Shown: positions 1 to 62,017 of the stretch, piece after piece | Layout: each line of letters begins with the position of its first letter | How positions within the stretch are numbered: the first letter of the stretch is position 1 | From: Podocnemis expansa | Lineage: Eukaryota; Chordata; Testudines; Podocnemididae | Direction: 5' to 3' | DNA: 64,000 nt | Assembly (NCBI GenBank): GCA_007922195.1 | Contig: ML681994.1 | Coordinates: 53,748,988 to 53,812,987, forward strand | The notes under the pieces: model-generated | Seen by the model: only the letters and a program-made list of their open reading frames with translations | Told to the model about the DNA's origin: nothing | Databases searched by the model: none | Program-made: the position numbers and the translations under genes

Positions 1-225
1 AAGCCCTAGCAGCTAGGTTGGTTAGTGCCCAGTTCTCAGGTCAACAAAACTGAAAGAAAGGACAATGAATGCTGGGATTAAGAGCACCAATATTCAGTTT
101 TAAGTGTTGATGATTTTAAGGTCTGTAAGTAAAGAGAAAATCAAGTCTCAAACCTTTGCCATGTTGGAACCTCATTTAATGTTACAACCACCACCAAAAG
201 CCACTTTCTGCTACTATCTACACTA

Positions 226-227
<2 letters not shown>

Positions 228-295
<68 letters not shown>
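228..295. repeat. (GT)n microsatellite
   Basis: An uninterrupted run of about 34 GT dinucleotides. The short ORFs across it on both strands (poly Val-Cys, poly His-Thr) are artefacts. Confidence 0.98.
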
Positions 296-297
<2 letters not shown>

Positions 298-504
298 ACT
301 GTAAAATAGAGAACATATAAAGACATTTATTTTAGCAAAAAAAGTATTATAGATCATAGTGCTTAGGAAACCCTACCTGGTGAACAAGCTCTGTGTTTTT
401 ATTACTTTAAATTTCACTTTTATGTCAGTGAAATTACGCTTGCCCTCAGAAAATATCACATTGGAATTTTATTAAGTTCATCTGTTTTTAACACAAGTTA
501 CTTT

Positions 505-1015
505 ATAGAATTATAGGATCATAGAATATTAGGGCTGGAAGGGACCTTAAGAGGCCATCTAGTCCAGCCCCCTGCTAGGAGCAGGACTACTCCCACTAAA
601 TCATTCCAGCCAGGGTTTTGTCTAACCAGGCCTTAAAAGTTTCCAAAGATGGAAGTTCCACCAACTCCCTAGGCAACTCATTCCACCTTCCTGGTGAGAA
701 AGTTTTTCATAATATCCAACCTAACCTAGATCACCCCAGCTGCAACTTGAAACCATTGCTCCTTGTTCTCTCTTCTGTCACCACTGAGAATAGCCTAACT
801 CCCTCCTTTTTGGAGCACCCCTTCAAGTAGCTGAAGGTTGCTACCAAATCCTCCCCTTTGCCTTCTCTTCTGCAGACTAAATAAGCCTAGTTCCTTCAGT
901 CTCTCCTCATAAATCATGTGCCCCAGGCCCCTAATCATTTTTGTTGCCCTCTTCTGGCCTTTTTCTAATTTGTTCACATCCTTTCTGTAGTGTGGAACCA
1001 AAAACTGTACACAAT
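505..1015 (-). mobile_element. CR1 LINE, 3' part (first piece)
   Basis: The plus strand reads the typical antisense CR1 3' end (ATCATAGAATATTAGGGCTGG, then CATCTAGTCCAGCCCC and on into the reverse-transcriptase 3' coding part). The element continues at 1402 after a MITE insertion. Frames are broken. Confidence 0.93.
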
Positions 1016-1401
1016 GCTTATGTCTACACTGGAGGCATAGGCAACTTAAGCAACTTCCTGCTCACATTTGGAATTCATTAAGTCAACTTAAGTACTTGCC
1101 TAAGTCAACTTAATAACTCCTGCCCTTAAAATCAATTTTATTAAGTTGATTTAACACAATGTGCCCATTAAAGTCAACTTGATAAAGTTAACAGTGCAAT
1201 AGAGCCATTTAAGTCAACTTATAAAGTTGACTTAAGCCAGGAGACCCATTTAAAGTTGACTTCACAAGGGTTCCCTGGCTTAAGTCAACTTTATAAAGTC
1301 AACTGAAACAAATGGGACCTCTTTAGGTTGACTTAATAAAGTCGACTTTAAGTCAGCCTTATTAAGTAGGCTTACCTGAGCCCTGTAGTGTAGACAGAGC
1401 C
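1016..1401. mobile_element. Palindromic MITE inserted in CR1
   Basis: 386 bp with inverted ends (GCTTATGTCTACACTGG and the complement of CTGTAGTGTAGACAGAGCC) and an interior of repeated AAGTCAACTT / AAGTTGACTT palindromes. It is flanked by a 3-bp target duplication AAT (1013-1015, 1402-1404) inside otherwise continuous CR1. The 3-bp duplication fits PIF/Harbinger-like insertion. Confidence 0.85.
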
Positions 1402-1870
1402 AATACTCCAGATATGGCCTCGCCAGTGCCAAATAGAGGGCAATAATCACAGCCCTTGATATGCTGGCCACACTCCTACTGATGCAGGCCAATATGCCAT
1501 TGGGCTTTTAGGCAACAAGAGCACACTGTTGACTCATATCCAGCTTCCCATCCACCATAAATCCTAGGCCCATTTCTACAGATCTGCTACTTAGCTGGTT
1601 CATCCCCAGCCTGTAGCAGTACATGGGATTTTTCCATCTGAAGTGCAGGACTTTGCACTTGTTCTTGCTGAACCTCATGAGATTTCTTTTGGCTCAATGC
1701 TCCAATTTGTCTAGGTCTCCCTGAATCCTATCCCTACCCTCAAGTTTATCTACTGTTCCCCCCAGCTTAGTGTCATCCATAATCTTACTGAGTGTGCCAT
1801 CTATGCCATCATCCAGATCATTAATGAAGATGTTGAACAAAACTGGACCCAGGACTGATCCCTCCACCGC
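1402..1870 (-). mobile_element. CR1 LINE (second piece)
   Basis: Continues the CR1 of 505-1015 without loss (AATACTCCAGATATGGCC..., then CAACAAGAGCACACTGTTGA, CTTAGTGTCATCC). Dead reverse-transcriptase remnant on the minus strand. Confidence 0.92.
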
Positions 1871-2029
1871 ATCCAGCTGACTCCTCCACCACCGTCTGCT
1901 TCATTATTTCCAGCCAATTCATTGTCAAAAGTATCAAATGATTTATTAGAGTTAGCGGACCTCAGCTTCACCTGGGTCATTACCTAAGTATAACTTGTTA
2001 GTAAGAAGTGCTTCCATCTTGATGTTATA

Positions 2030-2345
2030 GTCTTTAGTGCCTACCGATGCAGATGCATGGCCAGTGGGATTTTCAAAGCACCTAATAATATTTGAAAATT
2101 TCACTAGGTAACTATCTGCATTTTTAGGTGCCTATATACCATTCAGATCTGAACCTAATTTCTTCTTCTCATTCTTATTCTCTCTTTTAACCAGCACAGA
2201 ATAGACTGATGCATAGAGCAGTCACCTAGGATGTGGGGTACCTGAGTTCAACTCCCCTCTCTATTTCATTTGGGGAAGGAACTTCTATTTGCTTCTCCCA
2301 CATCCTAGATGAGTGCAACTGACTATTCTGAGCTGTCTGTCTGTC
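2030..2345 (+). mobile_element. Old SINE-like repeats, including a tRNA-like unit
   Basis: 2195-2345 carries CATAGAGCAGTCACCTAGGA and a pol III B-box-like GAGTTCAACTCC, the pattern of a tRNA-derived SINE. 2030-2160 is a decayed repeat of the AGGTGCCTA type. Boundaries are approximate. Confidence 0.55.
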
Positions 2346-2501
2346 TATCCCTTGGGTTTTTCATGGAAACTTTCCAAGGTCTCCATTTTATCCTAATGCA
2401 GAACAAGAAATGAATTTTGAAATCTCTAAGAATTTTTCAGGAAGTTAAAAATCATTTCTTGCCACATTCTAACAAGAAAAGGAGTTCATGTTTCAACTTA
2501 C

Positions 2502-55787
<53,286 letters not shown>

Positions 55788-55994
55788 GACAAGCAGGAAG
55801 CAGCTAGATTTTCTTGTCACAAGTTTAGGGACACCAGACTGTGAAACAGTTGCGCTGGTCTCTCTTTTCCAGCTGAGGTATTTCTGAACATCTTCATAAT
55901 CACGTCATTCTACTGCTAAATAGAATGCCCCTAGCTGTTTGATTTTCTTTGCCCCAGGTAAATGGATTGCTTCAAGACTAATGGCAAGCAATGT

Positions 55995-56004
55995 ACTTAT
56001 AAAG
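55995..56004 (-). promoter_or_regulatory. Candidate TATA-type promoter of MYRFL
   Basis: CTTTATAAGT on the minus strand, about 210 bp upstream of the MYRFL start codon. It would place a transcription start near 55965-55970 and give a 5' UTR of about 180 nt. There is no CpG-rich island here, which suits a tissue-restricted promoter. A match this short is weak evidence on its own. Confidence 0.35.
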
Positions 56005-56404
56005 GCTCTACTGCATGCAGTGAAGCACTTGATCAGACTTTAGGAGGAAAATTATAAAAGGCATATTTTCCTCACTTCGTGTGGAAAACTATGCAAAATG
56101 TATCTAATTTCTTCCTTGTTTCAAGAACCTTTGCCCCCAGTAATGCCCTTACCTACACATGCGCAAGCAAGGTGGCAATAAAAATGATTTATCTCATATT
56201 TGTCCTTCCACACTAGTGTATTTATGTGTAAATGACTAAGTACTATAAATGAAAGTTGATATGGATAGTGGAATGTAACAGGAAAACTCCACAGATTACA
56301 ATAATTGTGCATCATCTAGATTTTTATTATGGCTCACTGCACCATGCCTGACTTTCATAAACATGAAATTAACCCCATGGCATGCCAATAGGAAGTATCT
56401 TCGT

Positions 56405-56535
56405 TGGCCAGATATAAGGCTAAAGCACAGAAATTAAGCAATGTGCCCAATGTCACATGAAATATGCAGCAAAGCTGGGAGCTGACCCAGGATCTCCTGT
56501 ATTCAGTGCATTACCACCAGTCCAGCATTCCTCAT
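56405..56535 (-). mobile_element. MIR SINE
   Basis: The plus strand reads the antisense MIR core: ACAGAAATTAAGCAATGTGC, CAATGTCACATGAAATATGC, AGCAAAGCTGGGAGCTGACC, CAGGATCTCCTGTATTCAGT. Confidence 0.8.
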
Positions 56536-56900
56536 TTATCTGATCTACAAAGAAAAACACCCTGTATACCTCAAGTAGCTTCCTCCCTCTTACCCCAAAG
56601 ATTAAAATGAAAATCTACCTTATCTACTTATGGTGGGAACCTCCAAGAGCCATTTGGCTTGGAATATCAAGTTTTGAATGCAAACTCAAGAAATCCACAA
56701 GAAGGCCAGATACAGAGAGATTATGGTCACTGCCAAGACCTCAGCTCTAGAATTGTTGTTTTATACCCCTTTACAGACTTATAGTTGCATCATTTCTCCT
56801 AAGAGGCTCATCTCTTAACCACAAAGTTTATAAGCTACAATATAATGGCTGCCGAGAGAGAAACAGGATTTAAGGGGCTGAAGGAGAGAGGGAAGACAAA

Positions 56901-57225
56901 GGAATAGCAGATCAGTGTTAAAAGGTATGATTCATTGGGACCAGACTAATACCCTGGATCACTGACGACTCACAGAAGGTACACCCAGAGGACTCTGACT
57001 ACATAGTCCTTGGCTGCAAAAGAGAGTGTGCAAGATAATCATTCAGATCTATATCTGAAAGATTATATATCTTTATATATCAAAGATCATCATGTACACT
57101 GTGTCTTTTGCAGCCAAGGCTACGTAGACAGAACCCATTGGGTGTACCTTCCATGAGTCGGTGACCCAGGCTGTTGGTCTGGTCCAAATGAATCACATCC
57201 TAACTAACACTGATCTGCTATTCCC
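56901..57225. repeat. Long palindrome in the RAB3IP-MYRFL intergenic region
   Basis: 325 bp. The left arm from GGAATAGCAGATCAGTGTTA to CTTGGCTGCAAAAGA pairs with the right arm TCTTTTGCAGCCAAGG ... TAACACTGATCTGCTATTCC. The centre is AT-rich (ATTATATATCTTTATATA). Family not recognised. Confidence 0.85.
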
Positions 57226-58729
57226 TGCAACTGTTATATATAGTGTATGAGATTACATATTTGATACACACATGTAAAAAATGCAGTACCTTTAGTGCCC
57301 ACATAGTGCCAGATACCAAAACTTCACTTTTTTGCTGAAATGAACATTGCTTGCAATGAGTTGTTAGGTTGTAGAATATTAGGTATCATTTAGTTACAGA
57401 ATATAGTAACTCTAAAAATAGTTTGATTCCAACAATAGCAAAGTTTAATCTTTCAAATGCTCAAAATTAGGAATATCAATAATTTAAATTCTTTAGCAAC
57501 ATCTCTGTGTATAGCACAAAAAGACAACCATTATCTTTGTTGTCTCGTGAAAATAGAACTGAATAAAACATCTTCATACTATATTGTCATAATAGAATAT
57601 TAATCATATTGACATTGGATGTTAGAATTCATCCAGCTTTCTACAGTAAAAGTCACTTAGCTAGCAGCAGGATATAAAAATCCTTTCACTAGTGGTTCTA
57701 AGAATACACAGCTGCCAATGGAGAGTGATTGAGGAAAAAAATGGTATTTTACTCTTGGAAAGGAGTATGTCAACCTTCCTGAAACAGTGTTACATACATT
57801 TATTCCATTAAGTGTTGCATCCCACTAGATTTATTTTTGTGAAAAAGTGAGGTATCCACCTTTACAAATCTATACTTAGAAGTTAAATCACTTGGAAACA
57901 TTTGTTTGGGATCTTTCATAATAATAAATTAAACAGCTATTGCTGCTTAAGTGTTTTTAGTATATTAGATCAATATTAGCTCTTTTCTCTCTACATTTTA
58001 ATTTGATAGTTGATTCACCCACCAATAATCTTACAATTTTTATAAATGAAGAATAGCTGTCAGGATCAAAAAGGAAGTTAATTTTTTCCCCGAAGTGCTT
58101 GTGTGTGATAAATCTGCCACACATCGCTGGCCATGTTCCATGCATCCTTGATCACCAATTGTCTGCCAACAGATCAGGCAAAGTGCCACTTGAGCAAAGA
58201 TGCATTGTTCTTAAGGAGGCATGATCCTCTTCAGTTGCCAACAATTATACATGTGAGGAGTAACAGTAAGAAACCAGCTAATCTTAATTTTCCAACTAGG
58301 AAGGAGTGCTGAAATGATTAGCATGTGTGATGGAAAGTGAGGTGTTTAGAATCACTGACTGGATGCTTTTAACATAGAGAAAAAAGATGAAGGGAAAAAA
58401 AAACAAAGATAAATGCAGAGAAAATGAGAGTGGTAGAGGGGAATGATGCATAACTAGAAGCTCTGGCTATGACTAGGGAAAGGTTAGAAACTGAAGCAGT
58501 GTTTAACACCAATAACCACAGCATCGTGTCTTTGAGAAGAATTGCATGGTACACCAAAGTTGAGAGGTGAGTTATCTGAATGTACCCCATTAGAATTCTA
58601 CACAGTACAATTGTTTTTCCATCTCAACTCGTTTTAATAAGCAACTCAACATATGAGCTCTCAGTGCAATGCTGTGGTAAAAAAAGGCTAATTCAATCCT
58701 TAGATGTATAAACAGGGAAAGTGTGTAGG
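57226..58729. other. Intergenic, no recognised feature
   Basis: A 62-codon minus-strand ORF at 57957-58145 has no recognisable domain. No repeat family was recognised. Confidence 0.5.
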
Positions 58730-59188
58730 AACAGAGAAGTAGTGAGTTGAAATGAGTTGATTTTACCTTTTGTACACAGCATTGGAGGGAAAGAATAGAA
58801 TTCTGCTTATGGTTCTGATGTCCACATTTTTAAAAAGGAGGTGAAAAATTGAAAAAGGAACAGAAAAGACAAATTATTTGAGGACTATAAGAAATGCTTT
58901 ATAGGAAGAGACTTAAAGAGCTTGATCTTTTTAGTTCATCAAAAAGTAGATTGAGGGGTGACAATTATATCATGTAAGTACCTACTGCAGCAGAAAATAC
59001 TAGGTACCAAAGATCTCTTTAGTCTAGGAGAAAAAGCATACTCTCTCTGATGTCTTCATATGAAGACTGAAAGGCTTTCTAGAAGATATGCTTTAGCAAA
59101 ATCATAACAGTCAACAAATTATTTGGCTCAATAAAGAGATAACTGGATGAAATCTAGGGATCTGTTATATGCAAGTCAGACTATATAA
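58730..59188 (+). mobile_element. CR1/L3-type LINE, 3' part (first piece)
   Basis: The plus strand resembles CR1 RT 3' coding and tail sequence: AGGAAGAGACTTAAAGAGCT, AGATTGAGGGGTGACAATTA, then CAAGTCAGACTATATAA. It continues for about 40 bp after the hAT at 61303-61345 (ATCTAATGGG...TTTACATTCTAC). Confidence 0.75.
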
Positions 59189-59991
59189 CAGGGGTGGCCA
59201 AACTTATGGAAATCAAGAGCCACACAAGTTGATTATTAAACCTTTGAGAGCTGCACTAAGGCATAGCCATACCTTTACCTACTCCAAAATTACTAAAATT
59301 CATTGCACTTTAATTTTATTGTAAAAAAGGGCAAATATTGATCCTACTAGTGTCAGATTCTAAAAATTACTTAAGGTTATAATGAAAACCTAGGCCTATA
59401 AAAACTTATTTTACTAAGTCAGGCATTATAATACAAGAAAACAATGGACACAGATAATGGATCTACAACAAAGTAGTACACGAGATAGGGCTCATGGCTC
59501 AGATACAAAAATTTCCAGCACATGCACAAAAACAGCATATGTATTGTATTGAAACAATTTCATTTCTATGCCTTTGATACAGTGTACTGCAGGGTATGCT
59601 ATTAACAGCACTGATATATCTGAGCTGTAAATAGCAGTATTTTTTTTTTCTTTCTGCTGAAAACTGACTGACACTTATGTATTGAAACCTACTGAAATTG
59701 AATAGTTCATCTCCACTAGGCTCAAACCATGATACTTATTTCAGTTCTTCCCCAGCTAGAGGAATAAAAGTATACTAGAAAATACAAGGGCATATGAGAA
59801 TAGTGGGTTGCTGAGTCGAAGGTCAGGCTCATGTGGACCTTTATCAGAGAAATTGCCATGAGGACCACCTCTCCTACCTTTGCTGACTAGAGACTACTAC
59901 TTCTCCCACTGTGATTTTCTCATTTCCCTATATCAGCTACATAATACAACTGTGATTTTCTGAAAAGCTTAAAAATTACAAAGAGGTAGCT

Positions 59992-60180
59992 GTGTTAGCC
60001 TAGTTCAGCAAAAGAAAAAAGGAGTCCTGTGGCACTTAAAGACTGACATTTATTTAACACACAAGCTTTTGTGAGAGAAAAATACCATTTCGTCAGATTT
60101 TCCTCCCACAACAGCTCATGCAATAAATAAATCTGTTAGCCTTTAAATGCCACAGGACTCCTTGCTTCTTTTCCTGATTT
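59992..60180. mobile_element. GTAGCC/GTTAGTC repeat, fold-back copy inside hAT
   Basis: The left arm (GAGGTAGCTGTGTTAGCCTA, AGGAGTCCTGTGGCACTTAA, AAGCTTTTGTGAGAG, TTTCGTCAGAT) runs into the inverted arm (CAATAAATAAATCTGTTAGC, AAATGCCACAGGACTCCTTG). Confidence 0.85.
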
Positions 60181-60599
60181 AGGGAAATCCTTGTGTGATC
60201 TTGCTCAATGATCCCAGGAAAAGCACAGCGCTTTCTATCAGAGATGGCTTATTTAGTTATCAATGCTCTGCTGAGAAGATTACTTTTTATTAGTTGGTAA
60301 AGAGCAGCTGCCCTCTAGAAAGAAAAGTTAGTTAACTTTAGTTATACTGTTGCTGATTAGATTTAAAAACAAAACAGCACACAACCAGTGGAAGCTGCTG
60401 ATGTAATGGAGATTAGAATGGCTATGGCCTTAACGGGCAGATGCTTGGATCTTGTAAATCAGCATATACCAGTTTATGCTACCTGAACATTTACTCCTAA
60501 ATTTGTAAGAGTCTGAACTGTTTACAAGATTCTATTCCGTATTTCACTGGGAAAAGCAGTTTCAATAGACTTTTCTGCTTCCCTGCACCCTCACCCTGC

Positions 60600-60985
60600 A
60601 CATCCCTGGCTTCTGCCTCTCGGTTCCAGCCAGACCCTGAGCCCTTCTCCCTCCCTCTCACACACACACAAATGCACCCCTTCCCCAGACCTGCCTCTCT
60701 GCTCCAGCTGGACCCTGAGCCCTTCTCTCTCCTGCGCACGCACACACCATCCCCTCCCTTCCAACATGCCCCCAGCTTCTGCCTTTCTTCCCCAGGCAGA
60801 CCCTGAGCCCTTCTCCCTTCTAACTCCCCCCCCCACATACTTTCCTCTCTCTGCTCCCATGGGACCCTGAGCCCTTCTCCCTCCTGCAAACACACCCCTC
60901 CCCCTCTCTGCTCCACAGACCCTGAGCTCTTCTCCCTCCTGCAAACACACCCTGCCACCACTTCAGCGGCTTCTGCCTCTGCTCT
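60600..60985. repeat. Irregular minisatellite (GACCCTGAGC units)
   Basis: Five units starting GACCCTGAGC at 60633, 60711, 60799, 60863 and 60918 (spacing 78, 88, 64, 55), each followed by CCTTCTCCCTCC-like pyrimidine sequence. The 154- and 119-codon minus-strand ORFs over it are repeat artefacts. Confidence 0.85.
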
Positions 60986-61662
60986 GGCCCAACCCCGTCC
61001 CTGATCCCTTCTCTCTCCCTCCCTCTAACAGCACCCCAGCCCCTGCTGCATGCTGCCCCAATGCCATCCCCTTAAACCCTTACCTGACCAGCGAGCTGAT
61101 GATGTGTTTACTGGACCCTCTGCTGCTCTGCCCTGAGCATTCATCTGAAGAATGCTCAGGGAGGCGGAGATTTAAACTGTCCGTGTCCCCCCACACCGCC
61201 AGAAGAATGTGTCTGGGGCCAGGTAAAGCCTGCAGCAGCGAGCTGCACTTTTCTCACTGAAGAGCCGCATGCGGCTCGTGAGCCGCAGTTTGGCCATGCC
61301 TGCTATATAATCTAATGGGTTTTTCTGGGCTTTACATTCTACAAATCTAAATGGGATATAGGCAGATAGCAATATTTTAAAAGTATTTCAGAGAACCCAA
61401 AATCCTCCTAGAGATTTCCTTTTATATTTATGATCAATTGCCCAAATACTGCAGTGAAGGGAACATTAGTGTTTAAGAGAGACATTTACTCCCATCTATT
61501 CATAAAATTCTTAGATATACATCAAACCATCTCTTTTCTACAGATCAGTACCACACAGATTACAGAGTCAACATGACTACTGGAAGGATGGGGGAAATCA
61601 CATGCCCTTCTGCATTATAAATCATACAGAACAGAGAATAAAAACACATCTTCAATCTAACA

Positions 61663-61668
61663 TTTATT
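61663..61668 (-). terminator. Candidate polyadenylation signal of RAB3IP
   Basis: AATAAA on the minus strand 267 bp past the RAB3IP stop codon. Its use would give a short 3' UTR of about 300 nt. Other sites further left are possible. Confidence 0.35.
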
Positions 61669-61934
61669 TAATCAGAGATTTTGTTTTCAACTGTAAATTA
61701 CAGTAACTAGTATACCTGTAAGGGCTGGCCACATTTTGTTCAACTAAAATATTGTATCTAAGCATACATAGCATAGGGGAGTTTAAAACAATCACAGTAC
61801 TACTTAGTGCAATTCGCAAGGAGGAGAAAAGATCTTGGACCCACTTGCTGGAAATAAATATCAAGTGACAAAAAATTTCACCCATCTTAGAGTTATCTAT
61901 ATCAAAGTTCACACATGTGCCAGAGTGTAGAGAA

Positions 61935-62017
61935 TTAGAGTTCTTCCTTGTAATATCCAAGTTTTGCCAGTGACATCTCTTTTCTCAACTGCATAACTTC
62001 CCAAAACATCTGATCCA
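61935..62017 (-). CDS. RAB3IP: RAB3IP (Rabin8) last coding exon and stop
   Basis: Terminal exon of the Rab8/Rab3-interacting guanine nucleotide exchange factor, which activates Rab8 in vesicle traffic and ciliogenesis. Behind the acceptor TTTTGTACAG, the exon completes a Val codon and reads [18 protein letters not shown] then LGYYKEEL and TAA. This matches the Rabin8 C-terminus as I remember it, differing by a Tyr for Phe. The exon holds only the extreme C-terminus; the catalytic coiled coil lies upstream, outside the window. It is on the same strand as MYRFL and about 6 kb upstream of it. Confidence 0.93.

Larger units (their letters stand above)
59189..61302. mobile_element. hAT-like transposon, 2.1 kb, perfect duplication
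   Basis: 2114 bp with ends CAGGGGTGGCCAAACTTATG and (complement) CAGGCATGGCCAAACTGCGG, and a perfect 8-bp target duplication CTATATAA (59181-59188, 61303-61310). It contains a fold-back repeat (59992-60180) and a GC-rich minisatellite (60600-60985). No transposase is recognised, so it is probably non-autonomous. Confidence 0.92.

Noticed and set aside
430..490. Possible MYRFL C-terminal exon on the minus strand (LIKFQCDIF after a CAG)
   Set aside because: The short likeness to human LIVFQC is followed at once by a stop, and the preceding conserved exon is not found in 500-2500. The rest of the gene is more likely beyond the left edge.
60497..60961. 154- and 119-codon minus-strand ORFs
   Set aside because: They are the translation of a minisatellite (repeated GSG/REKGSG units) inside a hAT element, not a gene.
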